This document shows, piece after piece, positions 37,801 through 45,544 of a stretch of DNA of 64,000 bases. The stretch is taken from the NCBI GenBank assembly GCA_023386045.1, contig JAEWKK010000023.1, positions 1 through 64,000 on the forward strand, written 5' to 3'. The notes beneath the pieces are model-generated. The model did not search any database. It was not told the DNA's origin and saw only the letters and a list, made by a program, of their open reading frames with translations. The position numbers and the translations under genes are program-made. Source of the stretch: Bacteroidota bacterium (GTDB lineage: Bacteria > Bacteroidota > Bacteroidia > Chitinophagales > Chitinophagaceae). Numbering within the stretch: position 1 is the stretch's first letter; each line of letters begins with the position of its first letter.

Positions 37801-37950
37801 CGCAAGTGCAGATTTGGGAAGATTTTTTTTCTGGATAAGTTCATCGACATTTTTCCATTGACTGTTATAATTCTTCACCTGTGCATGTAGTTTTTGGCTG
37901 TTAAAAAAGAAAATCGCCAGAATAATTGAAAGGAGCCTGATTGAGTTCAT
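31807..37950 (-). CDS. Bacterial alpha-2-macroglobulin with thioester motif
   Basis: 2047 residues with a signal peptide (1-23). An N-terminal helical region runs to about residue 390. The MG2 domain carries FTDRGIYRPGQTVYFKG near residue 600. The A2M core segment FFFPELRTDKDGNIEFSF lies near 1270. The thioester domain contains YPYDCAEQ with the reactive Cys1497, followed by alpha-helical repeats and a C-terminal receptor-type domain. It should sit in the periplasm or on a membrane, trapping proteases that enter the cell. Many bacterial homologues are lipoproteins linked to a PBP1C gene; neither a lipobox nor pbpC is seen here. A hairpin follows the gene. Confidence 0.93.
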   Translation of the reverse strand: MNSIRLLSIILAIFFFNSQKLHAQVKNYNSQWKNVDELIQKKNLPKSALAEVKKIYTQAKKEGQETQVIKALVYMTGLQEETREENYSKSILEIENEIRTSKEPAASILKSMLAGLYWQYLQNNRWKFYDRTNTVNFNKNDIATWTLDDIHKKISELFLASIKNEKTLQSTRLDRYEAIINKGNKRSLRPTLYDLLANRALEYFKNDEADIKKPAYAFEIIQPQAFATAPVFARFSFNTRDSFSLQHKALEIYQKLIAFHLKDKKADALIDIDINRVEFVYNKSVAEDKDSLYLASLQSMIDLYKGHAGVKQAQYLIALWYENKASNYTPFSDTTFRYYRVKARDILTKIVKDSTIKNEGWTNSYNLLQSVEARTFSFELEKVNLPLQPFRSLVHYRNINSLYFRIIRVDENLKKLLKDRNENEAFWALLLKTPSTRSWQQKLPATNDLQDHAVEIKIDSLPAGEYYLLASPDAKFETKKNPLGARKFHVSNISYINRKENFFVLNRQSGQPLVNASATVYKQDYNYKTSKYEKKNIGTFTTDKNGYFKIAVDRENAYNNYFIELTHGNDHLDLDESTYGYYYHDYINRQQDSLKSIFFFTDRGIYRPGQTVYFKGIAISTARSGNAILPNFTTTIYLTDANYQYIDSVKVTTNEFGSFNAKFVLPQNTMNGNFQLVDKKHSVQDSYFSVEDYKRPKFFVEFEKISKAYKAGEQVTVTGSAKAYAGNNIDGAKVSYRVVREPRFIYTWYFSKWWMPPTEEMEIAHGETTTDKDGKFSISFTAIPDKTIDPKFDPVFDYRIYADVTDINGETRSNENIVTAGYKSLLLKASVLERMAIDSLKTLSIRTENMNGEFQPVSVKVEFNQLQPEQRLIRERFWNRPDQFIYSKEEYIRLFPHDEYDNETDKSTWKKEYRFSVSDSVRTNGEFPVNPKNLKPGFYEITITTKDKDGKEIKELLNTELFDPKTNGFNKPEYIWTKGSQQAIEPGESTTVQVGTSADQVFLINETDRPKNWVDDQPNIDKIRKPIEEVNNQPDFRFAQLDHEKRSFAFSATEEDRGSYGVAFFFVKDNRFYQFSDRIIVPWTNKELEIEYATFRDKTLPGSEEKWKVKIKGYKNEKVAAEMLASMYDASLDQFRMHNWTKPLIWPQYYSQLIWNGEINFQAVSSELKPITEFVYRNYEKQYDELMLDINSINERNWRYKFGQVSRKGMFGKLENVEVQMMKVSDAAAPNQMEFHADGVTDSTMMMSQIPTPGKDSPQPLQVRRNFNETAFFFPELRTDKDGNIEFSFTTPEALTKWKLQTFAHTKDLAFGLAQKELVTQKELMVQPNMPRFLRQGDKMELSVKIVNLSATELTGQAELQLFDATTNQSVDGWFMNSFPNQYFTVAAGQSEVVKFPVQVPFQFSNALTWRVVARSGNFSDGEENILPILSNKILVTETMPLPVRGSDTKTFNFEKLLQSESSPTLQHHALTVEYTSNPAWYAVQALPYLMEYPYDCAEQIWNRYYANALAMKIANAAPRIKSIFERWKTLDTTALLFNLQKNQELKSALLEETPWVMQAKSETEQKKNIALLFDLVRMSAEMEANLAKLKDMQSSNGGFVWFKGGPDDRYITQYILTGIGHLKNLGVDIKELQPIVQAAIPYLDKKIKEDHDQLIKNKADLKKQQLSYSQVQYLYMRSFFNEMNIPQASKKAFDFYRQQASQFWMKQNHYMQGMIALALYRFEKQKNIGQLVTPRAILASLKESSISNEELGMYWKDQRFGYSWFWYHAPIETQALMIEAFHEITKDTATVDDLRTWLIKNKQTNNWRTTKATAEACYAMLLQGTEWISSEPLVEIRLGSTIVSSQNQKQEAGTGYFKETIEGQKVKPEMGKITVHVQQPSYNSRPSWGSVYWQYFEDMDKVSSAATPLQLNKKLFIEKNTDRGPVLVPITESSQIKVGDKIKVRIELRVDRDMEYVHMKDMRASALEPVNVLSGYKWQDGLGYYESTRDASTNFFFSYLRKGSYVFEYPLFATHAGSFSNGITTIQCMYAPEFSAHSEGIKIEVE

Positions 37951-38122
37951 AAGCTAATAGGAATTTTTTGAGCACCACTTGGATGCCCTGCTGCACATAA
38001 TTACACAAATAATTTTTCAAATGTGAAGGTACTGTGAAGAGCGGTGTTCTTTAACGTTTGTTTATCGTGGACTTACTAAACATCACAGCCACGTCTGGTT
38101 CTATTTCAAAAATGAATAGATT

Positions 38123-38827
38123 ATGAAAACAGTCTTTACCCTTTTACTCGCCACCACCTTCACTGCCGCTTTTGCCAGGAATGAAGGGAAACTCACCATC
38201 GCTATTATTTCAGACAAAAATTTTTCAGTTTACGTAGACGGCCGCATGTACCAGGATGAGGAAAATACCTTTACTCTCAACCAGGTGCAACCGGGTAATC
38301 ATACCATACAGGTTTACCGGGTCACAAGAAATAACAACGGCTATGGTAATACAAGGAATAGAAAACGTAACAATGACCGCCGTGGAGAGTTGTTGTACAC
38401 TTCTACAGTTTACGTCAAGCCTTCATACCATGTGGATGTAGTTATCAACCGTTTTGGAAAGGCACTAGTGGATGAAAAAAGTCTTGCCGACAGAAATGGT
38501 AGCTGGAATGACGATGACTGGAATAACAATAACAATGGCTATATGCAGGCAATGACTGATTACGATTTTACTCAGTTGATGCAGCGGATACGCAGTCAAT
38601 GGTTTGGCAGACTGGGAACCACAAAGGACGCTATCAATGAAAATTATTTTTATACCAGCCAGGTCAGGCAGATACTTGAAGTGTTTACAACAGAATTTGA
38701 AAAGCTGGAACTTGTGAAATTATCCTATGCAAAGCTGGTTGACAGGCAAAATTTCAGACAGCTTTATGATCTTTTTTCCTATGCATCACAAACAGAACTT
38801 GACAGGTATATAAGAAACTACCGATAG
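38123..38827 (+). CDS. DUF4476 domain protein, secreted
   Basis: 234 residues. A signal peptide (about 1-18, ending AFA) is followed by a PEGA-like beta region (SVYVDGRMYQ, VQPGNHTIQVYRV). An Asn/Asp-rich linker (about 130-145) leads to the C-terminal DUF4476 helical domain with MTDYDFTQLMQRIRSQWF and RQNFRQLYDLFSYA. The family is common and multi-copy in Bacteroidota and of unknown function. The PEGA-like part suggests surface or peptidoglycan association. The gene is monocistronic, divergent from the macroglobulin gene, with a terminator after it. Confidence 0.85.
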   Translation: MKTVFTLLLATTFTAAFARNEGKLTIAIISDKNFSVYVDGRMYQDEENTFTLNQVQPGNHTIQVYRVTRNNNGYGNTRNRKRNNDRRGELLYTSTVYVKPSYHVDVVINRFGKALVDEKSLADRNGSWNDDDWNNNNNGYMQAMTDYDFTQLMQRIRSQWFGRLGTTKDAINENYFYTSQVRQILEVFTTEFEKLELVKLSYAKLVDRQNFRQLYDLFSYASQTELDRYIRNYR

Positions 38828-38855
38828 CCTTAAATCCCTACCTAATGATTACTAC

Positions 38856-38890
38856 GGAGCCCTCACTTTTGTCAGGGCTCCATTTTTATC
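38856..38890 (+). terminator. Terminator of the DUF4476 gene
   Basis: GGAGCCCT (38856-38863) pairs with AGGGCTCC (38874-38881), followed by ATTTTTAT. It lies 29 bases after the stop codon. Confidence 0.8.
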
Positions 38891-38910
38891 TTTCATGGAC
38901 AACTAAAACA

Positions 38911-38940
38911 AAAAACTCCGCGAGATTGCGGAGTTTTTTA
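38911..38940. terminator. Bidirectional terminator downstream of sucD
   Basis: CTCCGC (38916-38921) pairs with GCGGAG (38928-38933), flanked by five As on the left and six Ts on the right, so it can work on both strands. It lies 16 bases past the sucD stop and also backs up the DUF4476 terminator. Confidence 0.85.
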
Positions 38941-38956
38941 TACGATCAATTTTATC

Positions 38957-39835
38957 TTATTTCTTGTTGAGAACCTGTGCCATGGTCTTGCCAATATCCG
39001 CAGGACTTTGAACTACATGAATGCCACATTCAGCCATGATCTTCATTTTGGCAGCAGCAGTATCTTCAGCACCACCAACAATAGCACCTGCATGTCCCAT
39101 TCTACGTCCCGGAGGCGCTGTCTGGCCTGCAATAAATCCAACTACAGGTTTTTTATTTCCTGTTTCCTTTACCCAGCGTGCCGCTTCAGCTTCCATGCCT
39201 CCACCGATCTCACCGATCATTACTATGGCATCAGTTTCAGGATCGTTCATCAACAGTTCTACCGCTTCTTTTGTTGGGGTACCAATGATGGGATCACCAC
39301 CAATACCAACAGCGGTTGAAATACCAAGGCCTGCTTTGGCTACCTGGTCAGCTGCTTCATAAGTAAGTGTACCTGATTTTGATACGATGCCGATCCTTCC
39401 TTTCTTGAAAACAAAGCCTGGCATGATACCTACCTTGCATTCGTCAGCAGTGATCACACCGGGACAGTTCGGGCCAATCAGCCTGGTATTGGTTCCCTGC
39501 AAAAAGTTTTTCACTTTCACCATATCCTGAACAGGAATGCCTTCAGTGATACAAACGGCAAGTTCAATTCCAGCGTCAGCGGCTTCCATGATGGCATCAG
39601 CTGCAAATGCAGGTGGAACAAAGATGATGGATACATTTGCGCCGGTTTCTTTCACACAATCAGCAACCGTATTGAATACTTTTCTGTCGAGATGTGTAGT
39701 ACCACCTTTTCCGGGAGTTACACCACCAACTACATTAGTGCCGTATTCGATCATCTGAGAAGCGTGGAAAGTTCCTTCCGTGCCTGTAAATCCCTGTACC
39801 AGGACCTTAGAGTTTTTATTGACAAGAATGCTCAT
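38957..39835 (-). CDS. sucD: Succinyl-CoA synthetase alpha subunit (succinate-CoA ligase)
   Basis: 292 residues. The CoA-binding N-terminal Rossmann domain has VQGFTGTEGTFHA. The middle carries LIGPNCPGVI, and the C-terminal ligase domain has the phosphohistidine loop GRRMGHAGAIVGG with His248. It catalyses substrate-level phosphorylation in the TCA cycle together with SucC, whose gene is not in the window; separated sucC and sucD are known in Bacteroidota. A TAnnTTTG -7 box lies 20 bases upstream of the ATG. Confidence 0.97.
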   Translation of the reverse strand: MSILVNKNSKVLVQGFTGTEGTFHASQMIEYGTNVVGGVTPGKGGTTHLDRKVFNTVADCVKETGANVSIIFVPPAFAADAIMEAADAGIELAVCITEGIPVQDMVKVKNFLQGTNTRLIGPNCPGVITADECKVGIMPGFVFKKGRIGIVSKSGTLTYEAADQVAKAGLGISTAVGIGGDPIIGTPTKEAVELLMNDPETDAIVMIGEIGGGMEAEAARWVKETGNKKPVVGFIAGQTAPPGRRMGHAGAIVGGAEDTAAAKMKIMAECGIHVVQSPADIGKTMAQVLNKK

Positions 39836-39855
39836 AGCGTCTTTTAAAAGTTGGG

Positions 39856-39863
39856 CAAAAGTA
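39856..39863 (-). promoter_or_regulatory. Candidate -7 element of sucD
   Basis: Minus strand TACTTTTG is an exact TAnnTTTG match 20 bases before the ATG. No clear -33 partner; the region upstream is the 130-base repeat. Confidence 0.45.
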
Positions 39864-39890
39864 AGGAAATTGAAGAATCTGGGGGAATAT

Positions 39891-40140
39891 CGAACAGATG
39901 AACAAGGAATATCGATTTTAGAAGTGATTGATTAATCGATTTTCTCTTTACTTCTACCTTCCCTGTTCAATCCCTTACAGGATGACAAGAATTCATCTGT
40001 TCGAAATTTTCAGGGAATAACGAACAGACGAACAAGGAATATCGATTTTAGAAGTGATCGGTTGATCGATATCTCCTTCACTTCTACCTTCCTTGTTCAA
40101 TCCCTTACAGGGTGACAAGAATTCATCTGTTCGATATTCT
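39891..40140. repeat. 130-base imperfect palindromic unit, tandemly duplicated
   Basis: Copy one starts at 39891 and copy two at 40021, exactly 130 bases apart and almost identical over 115 bases. Within each copy the ends are inverted (CGAACAGATGAA against TTCATCTGTTCG), as are inner parts (AACAAGG against CCTTGTT, and AGAAGTGA against TCACTTCT), so each can form a long imperfect hairpin. The element fills the gap between sucD and the Mla-type ATPase gene. No coding potential is seen. Confidence 0.88.
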
Positions 40141-40150
40141 TTAGAAGTGA

Positions 40151-40993
40151 TTATTCGTTGCCCGGTTCAAGCGGGGGAGTGTCTTTTGACATCAGTTGAT
40201 CCATATCCCGGTCGGTGGAGATTTTGCCGGCTTCCTGTAGCATCCTCATGTCTTTTGCGTCTCGTAAAAACTCGGAAGCAAAGATGAAATTATTCAGTCT
40301 TTCATTTTTACTGAAGATAATCTCCTTACTATTGCCTTCCCATTCCTTATGGCCCTCGTACATATAGATGATCTGGTCGCCAATCTCCATTACACTGTTC
40401 ATGTCATGCGTATTGATGACCGTGGTGATATTATACTCTAATGTAATTTCCTTGATCAACTGGTCAATGAGCCCGGAGGTTTGAGGATCCAGTCCCGAAT
40501 TGGGTTCATCAACAAAAAGATATTTTGGGTTGAGAACGATAGCTCTTGCAATACCTACTCTTTTCATCATACCACCACTCAGCTCGGCAGGGAATTTTTT
40601 ATTGGCCCCGGTAAGATTCACCCTTTCCAGTACTTCATTCACTCTTTCCAGTTTTTTTTTCCTGGTGTCACGGGTAAACATGTCCAATGGGAAGATGATG
40701 TTTTCTTCTACCGTCATGCTGCTGAACAATGCAGAGCCCTGGAACAGCATACCAATTTGCTTTCTGATCTCTTTTTTCTGTTCAATCGACATTTTTGTGA
40801 AATTCTCACCACTGTAAAGAATATCACCGCTATCGGGCTGGAAAAGACCCACAAGGCATTTCATAAAAACCGTCTTGCCGCTTCCACTGGCGCCAATAAT
40901 AAGATTGCACATACCTGATTTCATGGTAGCGCTTACTCCCTCAATCACCGTCTTTCCACCAAATCCCTTCCTGATATTTTTTACTTCAATCAT
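40151..40993 (-). CDS. mlaF: ABC transporter ATPase of the Mla (phospholipid) type
   Basis: 280 residues with Walker A GASGSGKT, Q-loop LFQGSALFSSMTV, signature LSGGMMKRVGIARA, Walker B YLFVDEPNSGLDP and the switch His in INTHD. The LFQGSALFSSMTVEENI block and the SGGM(M)KR signature are typical of MlaF, the ATPase that powers lipid transport between the membranes. Its ATG overlaps the stop of the upstream transglutaminase-like gene (ATGA), and the MlaE permease comes before that. The C-terminal extension of about 45 residues (DMRMLQEAGKISTDRDMDQL) is longer than in E. coli. Confidence 0.93.
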   Translation of the reverse strand: MIEVKNIRKGFGGKTVIEGVSATMKSGMCNLIIGASGSGKTVFMKCLVGLFQPDSGDILYSGENFTKMSIEQKKEIRKQIGMLFQGSALFSSMTVEENIIFPLDMFTRDTRKKKLERVNEVLERVNLTGANKKFPAELSGGMMKRVGIARAIVLNPKYLFVDEPNSGLDPQTSGLIDQLIKEITLEYNITTVINTHDMNSVMEIGDQIIYMYEGHKEWEGNSKEIIFSKNERLNNFIFASEFLRDAKDMRMLQEAGKISTDRDMDQLMSKDTPPLEPGNE

Positions 40994-41904
40994 GATCTAA
41001 ATTTCGTTCGGCTGCCCAGAAATACAAAAAATGAAGCGATCCACAAAACAATCAGCACCTGTTTTAAGTAGAATGGCAGGTTATTGCCGCCTTTTTCCCG
41101 GAAAATATCATACCATGAAACAGGCGTCAGGTAAGACCTGATCTTATTTTGCCAGCCATAAACTTTTTCCAGGTTTACCGTATGATAAAAATAAAGCGGC
41201 AGATCATCTTTATAATAAACCGGGATATTTCCCTGCGTCCATTCAACTTTCTTTGAATTAATGGAATCACCTGCTGAAATCATCGCTTCCATATTTACTC
41301 CATCCTTTGCTGCTTTTCTGGAATCAATAAAATTCGCCAGTTGTCCACGAATGCTGATGCTGAGTAAATTACTGGTAAGATCTACTACCATCCATTTTTT
41401 GGTCTCGGGAAGATAACATTCATTCAATACATGATGATCGCCGGGATTCAGTACTTCTATGGTCCTGCAAACGATATCCTGCGACCAGCAAAACATGGAG
41501 AACATCTGTGCAAAATTATTGCACCATAGTTCCAGGCTGTCATTTGCCGACAATAAACGGAATTGTTGTAATGGCGTTGCTCCCTGCAATGCAGCACCCG
41601 GACTTCCTAATTGGTTATGAAAACGGTTGTAAAGAAAATTGCCAATTCGCAATACTCTTGAATAAGTACCTGCATGCTCAATTAAAAAACTGTCCGAGAT
41701 CTTTTTAGCGATCAGCAATTCATCGGTGGGAACATCCTTTGCCAGTCCGCTCCATGTATCATAACACTTCCGGTCACAGGGCGCATATAAGCTGGAATAG
41801 TCAGTATATGATTGATAGCGGAATCTATCTCTTGAAAAAAATACAAGGATGTTTAGAATGGTCAGTGCCAGAAATATCCAGAGAAACAGTTTTCGTTTCC
41901 GCAT
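40990..41904 (-). CDS. Transglutaminase-like membrane protein embedded in the Mla operon
   Basis: 304 residues from the ATG at 41904, one base after the MlaE stop. A transmembrane helix lies at 6-23 and a second near the C-terminus (about 283-299). Between them a transglutaminase/protease-like domain shows a plausible Cys-His-Asp triad: Cys128 in LWCNNFAQMF, His158 in DHHVLNECYLP and Asp175 in KWMVVDLT. Active-site location between two helices suggests the domain faces the periplasm. Translational overlap on both sides (1-base gap from MlaE, 4-base overlap with MlaF) means it is made together with the transporter. Such a protein is not a standard Mla component; its role is unknown. Confidence 0.72.
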   Translation of the reverse strand: MRKRKLFLWIFLALTILNILVFFSRDRFRYQSYTDYSSLYAPCDRKCYDTWSGLAKDVPTDELLIAKKISDSFLIEHAGTYSRVLRIGNFLYNRFHNQLGSPGAALQGATPLQQFRLLSANDSLELWCNNFAQMFSMFCWSQDIVCRTIEVLNPGDHHVLNECYLPETKKWMVVDLTSNLLSISIRGQLANFIDSRKAAKDGVNMEAMISAGDSINSKKVEWTQGNIPVYYKDDLPLYFYHTVNLEKVYGWQNKIRSYLTPVSWYDIFREKGGNNLPFYLKQVLIVLWIASFFVFLGSRTKFRS

Positions 41905-41905
41905 A

Positions 41906-42643
41906 TCATAATAGTATGGCGGCAAGAATGTAATCTGCAAACAGGATCGTAACACAGCTTACTACAACTGACCTTGTGCTGGCTCTTCCAATTTCGAGTG
42001 CACCACCTTTTACATGGTATCCATAATAGGATGGTATGCTTGACAACAGAAAAGCAAAAGTGTAAGCTTTGGCAAGTGAGAAAAAAACATTGTAAGGTGT
42101 AAAGCCTGCAAGCAGTCCCTTATGATATTCTTCTGCGGATAAAATTCCTGATAAGGTTCCCGCAAATTGTCCTCCCATAATTCCCAGGACAGCAGCAATT
42201 ACAATCAGCATGGGGATTACTACCAGTGCTGCAACTATCTTTGGAAGGACGAGGTAAGCCTTGGTATTGATGCCCATGATCTCCAGGGCATCTATTTGTT
42301 CAGAAACACGCATGTTTCCCAACTCTCCGGCGATCTTACTTCCCACCACACCGGCAAGTACAATAGAAACCAGGGTAGGAGCAAACTCCAGGATCACGGT
42401 ATCACGAACAACCTGTGCGATAGTGTATTTGGGAATAAAAGGACTGGTGAGCTGATAGGCTGTCTGTACAGTGGATACAGCACCCATGAAAATAGAAATG
42501 ATCACTACAATACCCAAAGAACCAATACCGATCTCGGAACACTGGTGCATGAATTCCTTCCAGTACATTTTCCAATTCTCAGGTTTGGAAAACATACCCT
42601 TGATCATGATAAGGTATTTACCGATCTCGCTGAATAGTGTCAT
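41906..42643 (-). CDS. mlaE: MlaE-family ABC transporter permease
   Basis: 245 residues with the MlaE signatures GIGSLGIVVIISIFMGAV and GSKIAGELGNMRVSEQIDALEIMGI, then LVLPKIVAALVVIPMLIV, and five or so membrane helices. It forms the inner-membrane channel of a retrograde or anterograde phospholipid transporter. First gene of a tightly packed operon with the transglutaminase-like protein and the MlaF ATPase. The MCE subunit (MlaD) is not in this operon and must be elsewhere. Confidence 0.95.
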   Translation of the reverse strand: MTLFSEIGKYLIMIKGMFSKPENWKMYWKEFMHQCSEIGIGSLGIVVIISIFMGAVSTVQTAYQLTSPFIPKYTIAQVVRDTVILEFAPTLVSIVLAGVVGSKIAGELGNMRVSEQIDALEIMGINTKAYLVLPKIVAALVVIPMLIVIAAVLGIMGGQFAGTLSGILSAEEYHKGLLAGFTPYNVFFSLAKAYTFAFLLSSIPSYYGYHVKGGALEIGRASTRSVVVSCVTILFADYILAAILL

Positions 42644-42732
42644 AGCCTTTTATTATCAATGATAGCCTTACGTATTTAAAGATAATGGCCCAGGCCCATC
42701 TTTCAATGCCAATGGATGATTTCTGTAATTCC

Positions 42733-45060
42733 TTATTTTTTTCTAAACCGTTTCCACCATGGCGATCGTTTCATTTCCTCGGTGGCAGCTTCGCCTTTTA
42801 ATTGCGCATCTATAACGGCAATGGTAGCCATGTTCACGATATTACGAACCGAACTTCCCAGTTGTAATATATGCACAGGCTTCTTGAGGCCTAATAAAAT
42901 CGGGCCAATGGCATCAGCGGCACCTAACTCCTTCAATAAATTATAGGCTATGTTTCCTGAAGCAAGATTGGGGAAGATAAGTGTGTTCACATCCTTATCA
43001 ACCAGCTCACTGAAAGGATAGTTCTCCTTTAAAAGATCATTATTAAAAGCCACGCTTGCCTGCATCTCGCCATCAACGATCAGGTGGGGCATTTGATCTT
43101 TGATCAGCTTCCGGGCATCGGCAACCAGCCTGGCTTCCTCTGAATTGCTGCTGCCAAAATTGGAATAACTCAACATGGCAATGCGGGGAACAATATTGAA
43201 ATGCCTCACCTCTTTGGCAACGAGCAGCGTGATCTCTGCAAGCTCCTGTGCGGTAGGATGAAAGTTTACAGTGGTATCAGCAAGAAATAAAGGTCCTTTT
43301 TTTGTCAGCATGAGGTACATACCTGCAATGCGCCTGGTTCCTTCTTCCATACCTATGCAATGAATTGCAGGCCTGATGGTATCGGGATAATTTTTTGACA
43401 AGCCCGAGATCATGGCATCTGCATCTCCTGTTTCCACCATCATGCAACCAAAATAGTTGCGGTCCTTCATCACTTTTTTGGATTCGTATGCATTGAATCC
43501 CCTGCGCTGCCTTTTTTTGAAAAACAATTCACCGTACTGGTTGCGTTTTTCTTCCATGGCATCACTGCGTGGATCAAAAATGGGCAATCCTTCCAGGTCT
43601 ATGCCATTCGCCTGCGCCAGTGTCCTGATCTTGGTCTCATCTCCCAATAAAATTGGATAACCGATCCCTTCATCAATCACGATCTGTGAAGCTTTCAGGA
43701 TCTTTACATTATCGGCTTCAGCAAAAACAATTCTTCTCGGATCTCTTCTTGCTTTGTTTCCCAATACACGAATTACCTGGTTGTCCAGCCCCAGCCTGCG
43801 GTTCAGGTCATTGGCATAACCTTCCCAGTCGGCAATGGGCTTTTGCGCAACACCACTTTCGATTGCTGCTTTGGCTACTGCAGGAGCAACAGTGGAAAGA
43901 AGTCGAGGATCTAGAGGTTTGGGAATGATATAATCAGGTCCAAAAGTGATAGTCTTTGTGTTGTAAGCCAGGTTCACAATATCAGGAACGGGCGATTGTG
44001 CCAATTCAGCCAGGGCCTTTACAGCAGCCAGTTTCATGGCTTCATTGATCTGGGTGGCACGAACATCGAGCGCGCCTCTGAAAATATAAGGGAAGCCCAG
44101 AACATTATTTACCTGGTTAGGGAAATCACTTCTACCCGTAGCCATGATGAGATCATTTCGCACAGCAGTGGCTTCCTGCCATGGAATCTCGGGATCAGGA
44201 TTCGCCATCGCAAAAACAATTGGATTCTTTGCCATGCTTTTTACCATATCTGGTGTTACCACATTACCCACGCTCAGGCCAACAAAAACATCAGCTCCTT
44301 TCAAAGCCTTATCAAGCGTCATGTCTTCTTTGGCGTTGGCAAACTTCAGTTTGAATTCTTCAAGATCAGTCCTTCCGCGGTGAAGCGGCCCGTTGATATC
44401 AAAGACATTAAAATTTTCAGGCTTCGCACCCAACGATACATATAATTGTATGCAGGCCATGGCAGCTGCGCCTGCACCATTGATCACAAATCTGACCTTG
44501 TCGATCTTTTTCTTTTGTATCTGCAAGGCATTTAATAGTGCTGCAGCGCTGATGATAGCTGTACCATGCTGATCATCATGCATTACGGGAATAGTAAGTT
44601 GTTCCCTTAGTGCTTTTTCAATAATAAAACATTCAGGTGCCTTAACATCTTCGAGGTTGATTCCTCCAAAAGTGGGTTCAAGCGCCTTTACGATCTGGAT
44701 GAATTTTTCAGGATCTTTTTCATTGATCTCAATATCAAAAACATCAATGTCAGCAAAGACCTTGAAGAGTACGCCCTTACCTTCCATAACGGGTTTGCTG
44801 GCTTCAGGACCAATATCTCCCAGTCCCAAAACGGCAGTGCCATTGCTGATCACGCCTACAAGGTTGCCCTTGGCAGTATATTGATAAATGGTTTCTTTAT
44901 TGGCTGCAATCTCCTTGCAGGGTTCAGCCACTCCTGGTGAATAAGCCAGAGAAAGATCACGCTGCGTCTTGGCTTCCTTTGTTGGAACTACTTCTATTTT
45001 TCCCGGCCTTCCTTTCGAATGGTATTCCAGCGCCTGTTGTTTCCTGAGATCTTTTTGCAT
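42733..45060 (-). CDS. maeB: NADP-dependent malic enzyme with phosphotransacetylase-like C-terminal domain
   Basis: 775 residues, the usual size of the two-domain MaeB type. Residues 1 to about 430 are the malic enzyme: the Tyr in DLSLAYSPGVAEPCKEI, the DDQHGTAIISAAAL metal-site block and FVINGAGAAAMA for NAD(P). Residues about 440-760 resemble phosphate acetyltransferase (RIVFAEADNVKIL, ETGDADAMISGLSKNYPDTIRP, NFHPTAQELAEI). It converts malate to pyruvate and CO2; the PTA-like part is thought to be regulatory, sensing acetyl-CoA. A single gene. Confidence 0.96.
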   Translation of the reverse strand: MQKDLRKQQALEYHSKGRPGKIEVVPTKEAKTQRDLSLAYSPGVAEPCKEIAANKETIYQYTAKGNLVGVISNGTAVLGLGDIGPEASKPVMEGKGVLFKVFADIDVFDIEINEKDPEKFIQIVKALEPTFGGINLEDVKAPECFIIEKALREQLTIPVMHDDQHGTAIISAAALLNALQIQKKKIDKVRFVINGAGAAAMACIQLYVSLGAKPENFNVFDINGPLHRGRTDLEEFKLKFANAKEDMTLDKALKGADVFVGLSVGNVVTPDMVKSMAKNPIVFAMANPDPEIPWQEATAVRNDLIMATGRSDFPNQVNNVLGFPYIFRGALDVRATQINEAMKLAAVKALAELAQSPVPDIVNLAYNTKTITFGPDYIIPKPLDPRLLSTVAPAVAKAAIESGVAQKPIADWEGYANDLNRRLGLDNQVIRVLGNKARRDPRRIVFAEADNVKILKASQIVIDEGIGYPILLGDETKIRTLAQANGIDLEGLPIFDPRSDAMEEKRNQYGELFFKKRQRRGFNAYESKKVMKDRNYFGCMMVETGDADAMISGLSKNYPDTIRPAIHCIGMEEGTRRIAGMYLMLTKKGPLFLADTTVNFHPTAQELAEITLLVAKEVRHFNIVPRIAMLSYSNFGSSNSEEARLVADARKLIKDQMPHLIVDGEMQASVAFNNDLLKENYPFSELVDKDVNTLIFPNLASGNIAYNLLKELGAADAIGPILLGLKKPVHILQLGSSVRNIVNMATIAVIDAQLKGEAATEEMKRSPWWKRFRKK

Positions 45061-45325
45061 ATTTGTTTTTTATTGGGTCGGCTTCAGTAATCCTATCAAC
45101 ACCTGTTGTGTCACTCACTTGTACTGAATCAAAATGCCCGGCATCCCGACAAGGCAAATAACTATAACTAATCACCTTTTCAAAATGCGCTGCAAAATAC
45201 GAATTAAATAAAGGAGCAATAATGACTCTCGACAGCATTCAAGCTGGAATTTTTACGAAGGCTTACTGTCTGCAGCCATTTCTCTATGGCATGTCTTTTG
45301 AAGCCTTTTCTAAAAATCAATTATT

Positions 45326-45523
45326 ATGGCAGACGATCCAAACAAAAGAGGTGGCGCTGACCGCAGGCGCGTTAGTCAGCAACCCCACGAACAGGCATAC
45401 CAAAGAAGAAAAAGAAAAGAAGAGTCAGAAGGTGGCCGCAGTGGTGAAGGTAGTGGAAGAGGTTCTTCTTCCGGCAGAAGCAGTGGCAGATCGGGCGGAT
45501 CTTCAGGAAGGTCCGGAAAATAA
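45326..45523 (+). CDS. Small basic Gly/Ser/Arg-rich protein
   Basis: 65 residues: MADDPNKRGGADRRRVSQQP, a basic QRRKRKEES stretch, then a 30-residue GSGRGSSSGRSSGRS-type tail predicted to be disordered. The start resembles DUF3606-like small proteins, but the folded part of that family is missing. It could bind nucleic acid, similar to stress-induced KGG-type proteins. Another frame over the same DNA (45222-45545) is longer but looks artefactual. A very strong terminator 21 bases after the stop supports transcription. Confidence 0.6.
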   Translation: MADDPNKRGGADRRRVSQQPHEQAYQRRKRKEESEGGRSGEGSGRGSSSGRSSGRSGGSSGRSGK

Positions 45524-45544
45524 AACACGAATCTTTATTGGTTG

